Shown here piece by piece: positions 8,550-16,555 of a DNA stretch of 36,158 nucleotides. The number at the start of each line of letters is the position of its first letter. Positions within the stretch are counted from its first letter, which is position 1. The notes beneath the pieces were generated by a model, which was not told where the DNA came from, did not search any database, and saw only the letters and a list, made by a program, of their open reading frames with translations. The stretch is taken from positions 1 to 36,158 of the forward strand of contig JAAEEQ010000003.1 in NCBI GenBank assembly GCA_013415665.1. Reading direction: 5' to 3'. Both the position numbers and the translations under genes were made by a program. Origin of the DNA: Methanomicrobiales archaeon (GTDB taxonomy: Archaea > Halobacteriota > Methanomicrobia > Methanomicrobiales > Methanomicrobiaceae).

Positions 8550-10139
8550 TTACCCGTCGAGGATCTCGAGCGCCTCGTCGCGGTACGCTTCCATGACGTA
8601 GGGGATGCCGGAGATCTTTGCAGCCTCTTCGGTCAGCGCCATCACGTCGTTTCTGGACACGGACTTTAAGCTGAAGTTGCGGCTGCCGGCCATGATCTGC
8701 TGCAGGCCGGTCTTGAACCGCTGCGAATAGGTGTACAGGCCGATGGCCCCCAGCGGGATCTCCTTGGTGCGTTCGCCGAACTTCTCCTTGATCTCCTCGT
8801 ACGAGACGAAGATCTCCTCGACGTTGCTGCCGTACTTGGAGACGGTCTTGGGAAGATCGCCGGCTTCGAGCCATTTCCCGATGTTCTTGCCGACCATGCC
8901 GGGGATCATGAGGGCACGGCCCATGCAGACCGCCTTGATGTAAGGGGCGCCCATGGCAAGTGCCTTGAACACGTTTGCCTCATCCGCAAAACCACCCGCG
9001 ATTGCAATATCGGGGACCCGCATGCCTTTCTGCTCGAGGATCTTGCAGAACTGGTACGTGAGCGACTGCAGGTAGAAGGTGGGCACACCCCACTCGTTCA
9101 TCATGGGCCACGGGCTCATGCCCGTGCCGCCGGGAGCGCCGTCGATGGTCAGGAGGTCGATCTTCGCCTCGGAACTGAACCGGAGAGCCATCGCAAGCTC
9201 TTTCATCGAATAGGCGCCGGTCTTGAGCGTCACGCGCTTGAAGCCGATATCGCGCAGACGGTCGACCTCGTCGAGGAATCCTTCCTTGGATACGAACCCG
9301 AGGCGGGAGTGGCGCTCGAACTCCTTGATCGCGCCGTCTTCAAAAGCCTTCTGGATGTCGGGGCGCGTCGGGTCGGGCAGGACGATGTAGCCGCGGTTTT
9401 TCAGTTCGGTTGCACGGGAAAGCGAGCCGACCTTGATTTCGCCGCCGATACACTTCGCGCCCTGGCCCCACTTGAGTTCGATGGTCTGCAGTTCGTGCTT
9501 CGAGGAGACATATTCCGCGGTTCCAAGCCGGGTGTCCTCAACATTCATCTGCACGAGAATTTCGCCGTAACCCTCATGGAAACGGCGGTAGGTCTCGATA
9601 CGGCGGTCCATCTCGGGCGATTCCGTGACCTTTTTGTTGTGATCGAGCTTGAGGCCGGGATCGATACCGCAGACGTTCTCACCGCACACCAGCGTAATGC
9701 CGGAGATGGCTGCACCGATTGCGAACTCTTCCCAGTTCTTCCGGGCGATCTCGGTGGAACCGAGTGCTCCGGTAAAGATCGGGATGCGCATGGGCACTTT
9801 CAGGTCCCATCCGTACGACGTTTCGGTGTTCACATCGTCAAAGACTGCGGTGTCCGGACCGATCTCAACGCCGTCAGGCATGCCGCGTGCTCCGACGGCA
9901 TAGCCCTGAATGTTGATGTGCGAGTAGTCAACCGGATAGTTCTTGTCGGCGCCTGCCGTGATGTCGCCGAAGGGCCCCGGGTAGAGGACTTCCCTGCCGC
10001 GGAATGTGGATAACCAGATTTCACAGCTTCCCTTACACCCGTCAACGCAGCGGGTGCAGATACCCGATACGGGGGCGACATTCCGGGATCGGTTCGACGT
10101 CCCGATTGCTTCGTTTGCATTTGGCTGTCTAAGATTCAT
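8550..10139 (-). CDS. Stand-alone glutamate-synthase-like FMN protein with N-terminal Cys cluster
   Basis: 529-residue member of the glutamate synthase alpha-subunit (FMN-binding, COG0069) family as found alone in archaea. An N-terminal CxxCxxxCxxxC motif (Cys28, Cys31, Cys35, Cys39) could bind a 4Fe-4S cluster. The TIM-barrel part shows TIDGAPGGTGMSPWP and IAIAGGFADEANVFKALAMGA, the FMN/substrate loops of the family. The 3Fe-4S motif CxxxxxCPVG of classical GltB is absent, unlike in the second paralogue at 21388. The amidotransferase domain is also absent, so ammonia or another partner must supply nitrogen if it makes glutamate. ATG 10139 has GGAGAG just upstream. It is transcribed from a TATA-rich region and has a leader hairpin. 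Confidence 0.9.
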   Translation of the reverse strand: MNLRQPNANEAIGTSNRSRNVAPVSGICTRCVDGCKGSCEIWLSTFRGREVLYPGPFGDITAGADKNYPVDYSHINIQGYAVGARGMPDGVEIGPDTAVFDDVNTETSYGWDLKVPMRIPIFTGALGSTEIARKNWEEFAIGAAISGITLVCGENVCGIDPGLKLDHNKKVTESPEMDRRIETYRRFHEGYGEILVQMNVEDTRLGTAEYVSSKHELQTIELKWGQGAKCIGGEIKVGSLSRATELKNRGYIVLPDPTRPDIQKAFEDGAIKEFERHSRLGFVSKEGFLDEVDRLRDIGFKRVTLKTGAYSMKELAMALRFSSEAKIDLLTIDGAPGGTGMSPWPMMNEWGVPTFYLQSLTYQFCKILEQKGMRVPDIAIAGGFADEANVFKALAMGAPYIKAVCMGRALMIPGMVGKNIGKWLEAGDLPKTVSKYGSNVEEIFVSYEEIKEKFGERTKEIPLGAIGLYTYSQRFKTGLQQIMAGSRNFSLKSVSRNDVMALTEEAAKISGIPYVMEAYRDEALEILDG

Positions 10140-10153
10140 GGTTCTCTCCTCGT

Positions 10154-10174
10154 TTCAGGTTTTTATCACCTGAA
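10154..10174 (-). promoter_or_regulatory. Leader hairpin before the glutamate-synthase-like gene
   Basis: TTCAGGT (10154-10160) and ACCTGAA (10168-10174) form a perfect 7-bp stem with a 7-nt A/T-rich loop. In the transcript it ends four bases before the GGAGAG ribosome-binding site (10144-10149). A further imperfect hairpin lies around 10198-10219. Both could tune translation. Confidence 0.35.
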
Positions 10175-10231
10175 GGATTGAAAAACGTTGTCCAGGGCTG
10201 GCATGCGGCATGCATCCAGACCGTACTATTT

Positions 10232-10285
10232 CGTATAAAAGTGATGATTTATAAGCGCTTTCCTTCTATCCCTATATAAATATAT
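10232..10285 (-). promoter_or_regulatory. TATA-rich promoter region of the glutamate-synthase-like gene
   Basis: Three TATA-like elements read on the minus strand: CTTTTATACG (10232-10241), CTTATAAATC (10246-10255) and an A/T block TATATTTATATA (10273-10284). The gap 10140-10406 contains no gene that I can support. No exact GGAA-N6-TTCC site was found here, so NrpR control is not evident. Confidence 0.55.
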
Positions 10286-10406
10286 CCAGAGGTTCCCCAA
10301 AACCATCCAGCATATCCGGGATTTCACGGCGAACACGGTGTATCGCACTGCCGGTGAATGCTACAGGTGTGGTCCGGCGGATGAAAGGCCTGCGCTCTGT
10401 ACCCGG

Positions 10407-10718
10407 CTATTCCATGCCGGTTTCGGGCTGTTCCCCGAGCATCAGGCCGCCAAAAATGACTTTTTCGAGTACCTGGGCGACGTATTTGATCTTCTGCGTC
10501 TGCTCCATGTCCTCGTACCGGTGGATATCCGCGTAGACCTGCAGGCGGACCAGGGCAAACCGGAGCCGGTCCGGATTCTCGTCGCCGAGGGCCAGCGCCT
10601 GCCGGTAGATGGGCTCGATATAGAGGGGGAATGCCCCGAAATTCTCGATACAGCGCACGATATCCGAATAAATACCCAACGGCTCCCCCTGGCCCTTGAG
10701 TATTTCGAGATAGTCCAT
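10407..10718 (-). CDS. Unknown 103-residue protein coupled to Mrp
   Basis: I do not recognise this family. The protein is soluble and mostly helical by composition, with no Cys, no signal peptide and a Pro/Glu-rich tail. It begins one base after the Mrp stop codon (TGA-T-ATG), so its translation is almost certainly coupled to Mrp, and codon choice resembles that of real genes nearby. The coupling suggests a role beside Mrp in iron-sulfur cluster delivery, perhaps as an adaptor, but that is inference from position only. Confidence 0.75.
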   Translation of the reverse strand: MDYLEILKGQGEPLGIYSDIVRCIENFGAFPLYIEPIYRQALALGDENPDRLRFALVRLQVYADIHRYEDMEQTQKIKYVAQVLEKVIFGGLMLGEQPETGME

Positions 10719-10719
10719 A

Positions 10720-11613
10720 TCAGCCCTGTATCTGTCCGAGAAGGTTATTTAATACTTCGTCGACATGTTTCCACGTCGTATTTTCTCCCGAAGACCCCTG
10801 TTTCCGGATGATGAACGGCCTTCCTTCGTCGCCCGCCTTGCGCATTTCGGGATCCATCGGGATTCCGCCGAGGAACGGCACGCCGAGCTCCTCTGCAGCC
10901 TTTTTCCCGCCGCCTTTGCCGAAGAGGTCGATCTCCTCACCGCAGTGCGGGCAGATCATGCCGCTCATGTTCTCGATGACGCCCAGGACCCGGAGACCAA
11001 TCTTTTCCACGAAGTTGATCGCTTTGCCGGAGTCGAGAACGGCAACATCCTGCGGCGTTGTGACGATGACGGCACCCTCGATGTTGGGTGCAAGCTGGGC
11101 GACCGTCAGGACTTCGTCCCCGGTGCCGGGAGGCAGATCCACGACGAGATAATCCAGCGATCCCCAGGTGACATCCTCGAGGAACTGCCGGATTGCCGTG
11201 ATCTTCATCGGGCCCCGCCAGATCACCGGCGTGTTGCGGTCGGGAAGGAGGAACGCCATCGAAACGACGCCGAGCGTCCCGGTAATGCGCACCGGATCGA
11301 TATGCTTTCCGTCGAGAGACGAGAGTTTTTTGTCCTCGATGCCCATCATCTTCGCAATGCTCGGTCCGTGAATGTCGAGATCAAGAAGTCCCGTGTTGTA
11401 TCCCCGGTTCGAGAGTGACATTGCAAGGTTCGCAGCGACGGTACTCTTTCCGACGCCGCCCTTTCCGCTCAGGACAAGGATAACGTGCCTGACATCCATA
11501 TTCACCTTTTCCGGGAGGCCTGCTGCCGCCTTGCGCGGATCCTCGCAGTTGTTTGCGGTCGCGCAGGATGCACATTTACCGTTGCATTCCTGATTCGGGG
11601 TTTTTCCTGCCAT
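10720..11613 (-). CDS. Mrp/NBP35-type iron-sulfur carrier ATPase
   Basis: 297-residue P-loop protein that assembles or carries Fe-S clusters in the cytoplasm. The deviant Walker A is GKGGVGKST (50-58), Walker B-like DLPPGTGDE lies near 159-167, and a C-terminal CPHC (Cys221, Cys224) is the bridging-cluster site of the dimer. An N-terminal C-x3-C-x2-C-x5-C (Cys10, 14, 17, 23) resembles the extra cluster site of NBP35. AGGAG (11622-11626) precedes ATG 11613. It is followed directly by the coupled small gene. Confidence 0.93.
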   Translation of the reverse strand: MAGKTPNQECNGKCASCATANNCEDPRKAAAGLPEKVNMDVRHVILVLSGKGGVGKSTVAANLAMSLSNRGYNTGLLDLDIHGPSIAKMMGIEDKKLSSLDGKHIDPVRITGTLGVVSMAFLLPDRNTPVIWRGPMKITAIRQFLEDVTWGSLDYLVVDLPPGTGDEVLTVAQLAPNIEGAVIVTTPQDVAVLDSGKAINFVEKIGLRVLGVIENMSGMICPHCGEEIDLFGKGGGKKAAEELGVPFLGGIPMDPEMRKAGDEGRPFIIRKQGSSGENTTWKHVDEVLNNLLGQIQG

Positions 11614-11733
11614 GTATAGAACTCCTGCAATAGGTACGATGTACCGTTATATGTCCCTCCGGGCGATAGTAAAGGTAATGATTGGAACACCGCCCTGCCA
11701 TGGCGGCATACGTCGGCTTCCTGCGGGTTCGCG

Positions 11734-12198
11734 CTATTCTTTTTGCCGGGACGGGGGGATGCGATCCTCCCTTTCGGAGCGGGCGTGAGCGTCCAGTATT
11801 TCATTGCAGAGGCGATCGGCGGCGGCGATCAGCGGGTGGGTACGGGGGACGGCGGTAAACCTGCCGGCATGGAACCGCTGCTGCAGCTCCCTCACCCGGG
11901 CCATTAAGGGGGCAAGCGCCGGGGACCTGACGGCATACTCTCCCCGGATCTGCCGGATCACCAGTTCGCTGTCCGAATAGAGCGTAAAGGAAGAGCACCC
12001 CGCCTTATGCGCCGCTGCAAGGGCATGGATCACCGCATGGTACTCCGCCTGGTTGTTGGTGGTCCTGCCCAGAAATCCGCCGTCGCTGCCGACAATTTTC
12101 CCGTCCCTGCAGAAGATATAGGCCCATGCGGCATCGCCGGGATTGCCCCGTGATGCTCCATCGGTGTAGATCTCGAGGATCTCCTGTTCCGTACGCAT
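11734..12198 (-). CDS. rnhA: Ribonuclease HI
   Basis: 154-residue RNase H type 1 that cuts the RNA strand of RNA:DNA hybrids. The four catalytic acids are visible in order: YTDGASRGNPG, NNQAEYHAVI, SDSELVIRQI and AADRLCNE. There is no N-terminal hybrid-binding domain. I place the start at ATG 12198 with AGGT five to six bases upstream; in-frame ATG 12225 or GTG 12231 would add 9 or 11 residues. The gene diverges from the YbhB/PEBP gene. Confidence 0.93.
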   Translation of the reverse strand: MRTEQEILEIYTDGASRGNPGDAAWAYIFCRDGKIVGSDGGFLGRTTNNQAEYHAVIHALAAAHKAGCSSFTLYSDSELVIRQIRGEYAVRSPALAPLMARVRELQQRFHAGRFTAVPRTHPLIAAADRLCNEILDAHARSEREDRIPPSRQKE

Positions 12199-12274
12199 CC
12201 GGTACCTTTCGGCATGCGGGGACATAAGCACCGGCGGTGGGCGGCTGGGGGCAATCCCCGATCGATACGCACCA

Positions 12275-12283
12275 TTATTATAT
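12275..12283 (+). promoter_or_regulatory. TATA box of the YbhB/PEBP gene
   Basis: TTATTATAT lies about 42-50 bases before ATG 12325, so transcription would begin near 12305 with a short leader. The 126-base gap 12199-12324 also has to hold the RNase HI promoter, which I cannot locate. Confidence 0.45.
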
Positions 12284-12324
12284 CAGGGTCCTTATGAATC
12301 CCCGTACCAGGAGTGGATGGTATC

Positions 12325-12777
12325 ATGCAACGACTTGGCGTAACCCTGACCGTGGAAAAGCTTCCCTGGAACTATACCTGCGACGGGGAAGATATTTCCC
12401 CGGAGATCGGGATCAGCGGCGTGGAGGCCCCCCGGCTCGCCCTGATCATGCTGGATGCGAATTCGCCCGGCGGAGGCGGATTCGTCCACTGGCTGATGTG
12501 GAATATCGAATCGGTTTCGATCGTTCCCGAAAATATCCCGAAGGAACCGATCGTCACCTTCCCGGTGTCCGCCGTCCAGGGAACGAATGGTTTTGGGCGC
12601 ATCGGCTATGCTGGGCCCTGCCCGCCGCCGGGAGAGAATCACCGGTACGACATTAAGCTATACGGCCTCGACCGTGAACTGGACCTCCCGCCCGGTTCCC
12701 GCAGGGAGGCGTTGTTTGCCGCGATGAACGGCCACGTCATCCAGTTCGGCGAAACCCACGTACGCTACGGCCGGTGA
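12325..12777 (+). CDS. YbhB/YbcL-type phosphatidylethanolamine-binding-like protein
   Basis: 150-residue PEBP-family protein. Conserved landmarks are YTCDGEDISPEI, FVHWLMWNI and AGPCPPPGENHRY, which form the ligand pocket of the YbhB/RKIP fold. The cellular ligand is unknown in prokaryotes. There is no signal peptide, so it is cytoplasmic. ATG 12325 gives the family N-terminus; GTG 12313 would add four residues. Confidence 0.92.
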   Translation: MQRLGVTLTVEKLPWNYTCDGEDISPEIGISGVEAPRLALIMLDANSPGGGGFVHWLMWNIESVSIVPENIPKEPIVTFPVSAVQGTNGFGRIGYAGPCPPPGENHRYDIKLYGLDRELDLPPGSRREALFAAMNGHVIQFGETHVRYGR

Positions 12778-12799
12778 CCATGCGCACCGGGCAGGGGGA

Positions 12800-12836
12800 G
12801 GGCATGCCCCGGAATAACCGGTTCTCTTTTTTTTAA
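12800..12836 (+). terminator. Terminator after YbhB/PEBP gene
   Basis: GGGCATGCCC palindrome (12800-12809), a CCGG-5-CCGG stem and then an eight-T run (12827-12834) lie between the PEBP stop and the next gene. Confidence 0.5.
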
Positions 12837-12909
12837 AAACAGGTGTTATTAAGTTTCATCAGGTGCAGGATTTACTGATCACACACTGGGTACGTACGGG
12901 GACTTCGCA

Positions 12910-14931
12910 ATGAAACCGGTTATTCTGTTATTCTGGAGTATGCTATTTATCCTGCTTGTTCTGCCGCTGCCGGCAGCAGCCGAAACCAGTCCTGCATGGA
13001 GCTTTCATACGGGAAACGATGTCATCTGCGCAGACATGGCGCCTGACGGCCGATATGGCGTCGTGGGAAGCCTCGATGACATGGTTACCGTCTTTGCCAC
13101 GGAGGGCACCATACTCTGGAACAAACAGCTCGGGGGGGACGTTTTTGCGGTAGCGTTATCTCCTGACAGCGAATCCGTCGCTGTCGGGTCTGCCGACAAT
13201 ACCATCTCGGTCTTTTCACGAAGTGACGGCACGCTTTCGTGGTCCGCGACAAACGGAGACGATGTTGTCTCCCTCTCCTATTCCGAAGAGGGCGATTACC
13301 TTGGCGTCGGAAGCCTCGATAATACGGTCAGCCTGTATGATCGTTCAGGGACCCGTCTCTGGTCCGTTCAGGGGGATTCGGATGTGCTCGCCGTGAGCAC
13401 AACTGCAAACGGCGGGTATGTGGCGGCAGGATTCCGCGACGGCACCGTCATGCTGATTGACAATCTCGGGCAACAGCGATGGACGTACCAGACCGGCGAT
13501 GCCGTGGTAAGTATCGCCGCATCCCGCTATGGAGGGTATATCACTGCAGGAAGCCTGGACAACGCCGTATATCTTATCGACCGGAACGGCGGACTTATCT
13601 GGAAGTACAATACCGGTTCCGATGTGCTCTCCGTGGCTATTTCGCGTGACGGCGACCGTATTGCGGCAGGCAGCACGAATGCCCAGATCTATCTTTTCAA
13701 CCGTGACAAAACGCTCACGTGGAAATATGCGACCGCGGGCGAAGTCTTTCTGGTCGGTTTCCTTGCCGGCGACACGCGCATCCACGCCGGCAGCACCGAC
13801 AATACCGTTCTCGTTTTCGACGACGCAGGCAGGGTCATCTCCACCATACCGGCCCCGGGCGGGAGCCTGACCTACTATGCCCTCGCCGATGATCTCTCCG
13901 CTGCTGTCATTTCCACCAGCGATGTCGTATCATCCGTGTACACGCACATCGCAATCGACGGGGCCCCCGCCGTTGCCGGCACGGCGGCGCTGCCAACGGT
14001 AACGCAGGCGCCATCGCCGGTGCAGACATCCGCGCCGGCAACGGAAATCACCCCGTCAGCTGATGGCACACCGGCTGCCGATGCCGGAGAATTTCCCGTC
14101 GTTCCTGCAGCGCTTATCCTCCTGATCATCGCAGGCGGTGCAGGATATGCCCTTACCCGGAAAAAAGGGCCGGAAGCCGCGCCGCCGGAACGCCCCGCCT
14201 TCCTTGAGGTAAACCTCGGCGATGACGAAGAGGAGGAACTGGGAGAAGAAGGGGAGTTGAAAGAAGCACAGGAAGCGGAAGAGGAGGAAGCGGAAGAGGA
14301 GGAAGCGGAAGAGGAGGAAGCGGAAGAGGAAGGCGAAGTGAAAGAGGCACAGCAAGCCGGAAAAGAAGGGGAAGGGGCGGCGGTGGAAGTCGTTCACGAA
14401 GAGCCTGCCTTCACCTCCCCTGCTCCTCCGGCTGCCGCAGTAAAACCTGAGATTGAGGTAATTGCCCGGAAGGAGCCCTCGACTGCCGAAGACTGGTACA
14501 ACCTCGGAAGGAAGCTCTCCCGCGAGGAACGGTTCGGGGAGGCGATAGAGGCGTATGACAGCGCGCTTGCGCTCGATGACGCCGACGCCGATACCTGGTA
14601 CAACAAGGGCTACGCACTCGACAGCATCGGCAGGTTCGAAGAAGCAGTCACGGCGTACGACAGGTCCATCGCGATCAATCCCAATGATATCGACAGCTGG
14701 AATAACCGGGGGACCGCACTGATGGAACTGCAACGGTACGAGGAGGCTATCGGCTCTTTTTATAAGGCGCTGAAGATAAACCCCCGTTTTGCCGTCGGGT
14801 GGGATAACAAGGGAACCGCCCTCCTCGCACTGGGGCGCATCGATGAGGCGCGGGAATGCTTCGAAAAAGCGCTCGGCCTCGACCCGAAAAACGACACGTT
14901 CCGGGCGCACAAGCACCTTACGGATGTATAA
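12910..14931 (+). CDS. Membrane protein: extracellular seven-bladed propeller, TM helix, acidic linker, cytoplasmic TPRs
   Basis: 673 residues. Residues 1-24 are a signal peptide ending in PAAA. GSLDN-type motifs recur at 53, 93, 134, 174, 214, 254 and 294, a 40-41-residue period that predicts a seven-bladed WD40/PQQ-like beta-propeller. A Pro/Thr/Ala linker (352-393) leads to one membrane helix (about 395-416) ending in RKK. Then follow an acidic segment with EEEEA repeats (about 439-480) and four TPRs (about 525-673). The positive-inside rule puts the propeller outside and the TPRs inside. This fits a receptor or scaffold that links a surface signal to a cytoplasmic partner; no enzyme domain is present and the ligand is unknown. 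Confidence 0.88.
   Translation: MKPVILLFWSMLFILLVLPLPAAAETSPAWSFHTGNDVICADMAPDGRYGVVGSLDDMVTVFATEGTILWNKQLGGDVFAVALSPDSESVAVGSADNTISVFSRSDGTLSWSATNGDDVVSLSYSEEGDYLGVGSLDNTVSLYDRSGTRLWSVQGDSDVLAVSTTANGGYVAAGFRDGTVMLIDNLGQQRWTYQTGDAVVSIAASRYGGYITAGSLDNAVYLIDRNGGLIWKYNTGSDVLSVAISRDGDRIAAGSTNAQIYLFNRDKTLTWKYATAGEVFLVGFLAGDTRIHAGSTDNTVLVFDDAGRVISTIPAPGGSLTYYALADDLSAAVISTSDVVSSVYTHIAIDGAPAVAGTAALPTVTQAPSPVQTSAPATEITPSADGTPAADAGEFPVVPAALILLIIAGGAGYALTRKKGPEAAPPERPAFLEVNLGDDEEEELGEEGELKEAQEAEEEEAEEEEAEEEEAEEEGEVKEAQQAGKEGEGAAVEVVHEEPAFTSPAPPAAAVKPEIEVIARKEPSTAEDWYNLGRKLSREERFGEAIEAYDSALALDDADADTWYNKGYALDSIGRFEEAVTAYDRSIAINPNDIDSWNNRGTALMELQRYEEAIGSFYKALKINPRFAVGWDNKGTALLALGRIDEARECFEKALGLDPKNDTFRAHKHLTDV
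14281..14325 (+). repeat. 15-bp coding minisatellite (three units)
   Basis: Three perfect tandem copies of GAGGAGGAAGCGGAA, flanked by partial copies on both sides, encode EEEAE units in the acidic linker. Perfect identity suggests recent expansion or contraction by slippage, so linker length may vary between strains. Confidence 0.9.
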
Positions 14932-14938
14932 ACAACCC

Positions 14939-16162
14939 TCACGCCTTTTCGTGCCGTGAAAACCTCCCCTCAATCTTTTCGGGGAGGATGATCTCCTTGA
15001 AACATTTTTCAAAATACCGGTCGGTCATTCCCGCAATGAAGTCCCTGACCAGCACCACAGGGTCCGTGCCCTCACGGTACCGCGGTGAAACCCACGGCTG
15101 CCTGATAAAATCCTGATATATCAAGGAAGGTTCCCTGCCGGTCTCGATATCCCCGAGAAACGTTGTGAAAAGGGTGCGATACATCCCAACAATTTTGCCC
15201 CGCTCGGCGGTAAGGGCGGGATGCTCGTAGATATGATCGTTGCTGAACCGGCGGAGATCGAAAAGCGCCCGTGCCACTTCGGCAGAATACCGAATCTGCG
15301 GCTCTTCACCGCAATCGCTCGAGCAGAGGAGGTCCCAGATAAGGGTGTCGACTATCTCGCGGTTGGTATGCCCCAGCACGGCAGCCCAGCCGGCACCGGC
15401 AATATCCTCGCTCCCGATAAGCCCGACCTCGCGGGCGTCCTCCAGATCCCTGCCGATATAGGCAATCGTGTCGGCAAACCGGACGACGCACCCCTCGAGG
15501 GTCATCGGGTGGATATCGCCGCCCGCGGCGACCGTATCGAATCGCCTGTCGAACGATGCGAAATCCTCGCAGGGTTCCGGCTCCAGGACATTTTTTAACG
15601 ATTCGCCGTTGTGGCAGAGGATCCCGTCGAGCACCTGGAGGGTCAGATCCGTCTCTTCGATGCGGTCGAGGAATGCAACGCTCTGGGCATTGTGAAAGAA
15701 CGGGCCGCATCCATGCTCCATGCAGAGCGAAGAGAGGCATTGCTCGCCAAAATGGCCGTACGGCGCGTGGCCGATATCATGGCCGAGGGCAATGGCCTCG
15801 ATGCAGTCTTCATTCAGGCCGAATACCCGACCGATGGTCCGTGCAATCTTCGAAACGAGCTGCACATGCAGGACCCGGTGGGTGATGTGGTCATTCTTCA
15901 CCAGATAAAACACCTGGGTCTTGTCGATATAGCGGGTATATGCCCTGCTGTGAAGAATGCGATCCGCATCACGCGTATACGGCGACCGGATATCCTCGGG
16001 TTTGCTGTTATGGCGGCGCATGGCCATTGCGGCCGTCTGGGCACACGGGGCAAGGAGCCGTTCCGTCCGCTTCAGCCGTTCCCGGACACGCCGCTCGATA
16101 TGCTGCCGTGCCATGCAGCCCCCGGATTCCATATGGTAAAAGGTCTGCAAGGGCTGTGGCAT
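14939..16162 (-). CDS. dGTPase-like HD-domain triphosphohydrolase
   Basis: 407-residue HD-superfamily protein of the dGTPase type, which removes triphosphate from dNTPs. The segment RSPYTRDADRILHSRAYTR and the metal ligands His95, His128-Asp129 (ALGHDIGHAPYGHFGE) and a later Asp (RFADTIAYIGRD) match the family. It lies 24 bases behind an HTH regulator gene and probably shares its transcript. ATG 16162 is used; ATG 16114 with GGGGG upstream would give a 391-residue form starting MARQHIERR and is a real alternative. The role may be dNTP pool control or, as for bacterial dGTPases, antiviral nucleotide depletion; the latter is speculation. Confidence 0.88.
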   Translation of the reverse strand: MPQPLQTFYHMESGGCMARQHIERRVRERLKRTERLLAPCAQTAAMAMRRHNSKPEDIRSPYTRDADRILHSRAYTRYIDKTQVFYLVKNDHITHRVLHVQLVSKIARTIGRVFGLNEDCIEAIALGHDIGHAPYGHFGEQCLSSLCMEHGCGPFFHNAQSVAFLDRIEETDLTLQVLDGILCHNGESLKNVLEPEPCEDFASFDRRFDTVAAGGDIHPMTLEGCVVRFADTIAYIGRDLEDAREVGLIGSEDIAGAGWAAVLGHTNREIVDTLIWDLLCSSDCGEEPQIRYSAEVARALFDLRRFSNDHIYEHPALTAERGKIVGMYRTLFTTFLGDIETGREPSLIYQDFIRQPWVSPRYREGTDPVVLVRDFIAGMTDRYFEKCFKEIILPEKIEGRFSRHEKA

Positions 16163-16186
16163 AAGGTTGTCGTCGCTGCCGCTTCC

Positions 16187-16459
16187 TCAGGGGTACACGG
16201 CCGCTTCGTCAATGGGTGCGGAAACATCCCGGATCTGGTATAAGACCTGCCGGGCGTCACGGAAATTGAATTTTTCCACAATCAGGCCGTGTTTCTTCAG
16301 GCGACCGATGGCAAAACGTATTGTCCGGGGAGCTATGTCCGCCTGCTGGGCGACTTCCTTGAATGTCCGGGAACGCCCGTCTTCCAATACATCCAATACA
16401 AGCCGTGCCGACGGCGGAATGGAACCCGGCCCATCGTTCACAGTGTTAACGGGGCGCAT
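16187..16459 (-). CDS. Winged-helix transcriptional regulator
   Basis: 90-residue MarR/ArsR-like winged-helix protein. The helix-turn-helix is about residues 32-60 (TFKEVAQQADIAPRTIRFAI, then GRLKKHGLIV), followed by a short wing. No ligand domain or metal-binding Cys is visible, so it may act as a simple repressor. It precedes the dGTPase-like gene on the same strand. Two similar 15-bp palindromes cover its start codon region, so autoregulation is likely. A TATA-like TTAATC (16483-16489) would make the transcript nearly leaderless. Confidence 0.85.
   Translation of the reverse strand: MRPVNTVNDGPGSIPPSARLVLDVLEDGRSRTFKEVAQQADIAPRTIRFAIGRLKKHGLIVEKFNFRDARQVLYQIRDVSAPIDEAAVYP
16436..16450. 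promoter_or_regulatory. Candidate operator, copy 1
   Basis: GTTCACAGTGTTAAC, an imperfect palindrome (GTT-AC/GT-AAC half-sites), lies just inside the HTH coding sequence. It matches copy 2 at 13 of 15 positions, with start positions 32 bp (about three helical turns) apart. Confidence 0.55.
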
Positions 16460-16467
16460 GAGAAATT

Positions 16468-16482
16468 GTTCACGGGGTTAAC
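16468..16482. promoter_or_regulatory. Candidate operator, copy 2
   Basis: GTTCACGGGGTTAAC lies between the HTH start codon and its TATA-like element, where a bound repressor would block transcription. It also sits in the short gap upstream of the divergent MBL-fold gene, so both directions may be controlled. Confidence 0.55.
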
Positions 16483-16555
16483 GATTAAGGTGCCGGTTTT
16501 GTCCTTGCTGCCATCAAACCAAGGACTATCAGCCATTCGTGCATACGGCTGTACC

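Noticed and set aside
10232-10285. NrpR operator before the glutamate-synthase-like gene
   Set aside because: A GGAA occurs on the minus strand near the TATA elements but the TTCC partner at the right spacing is missing.
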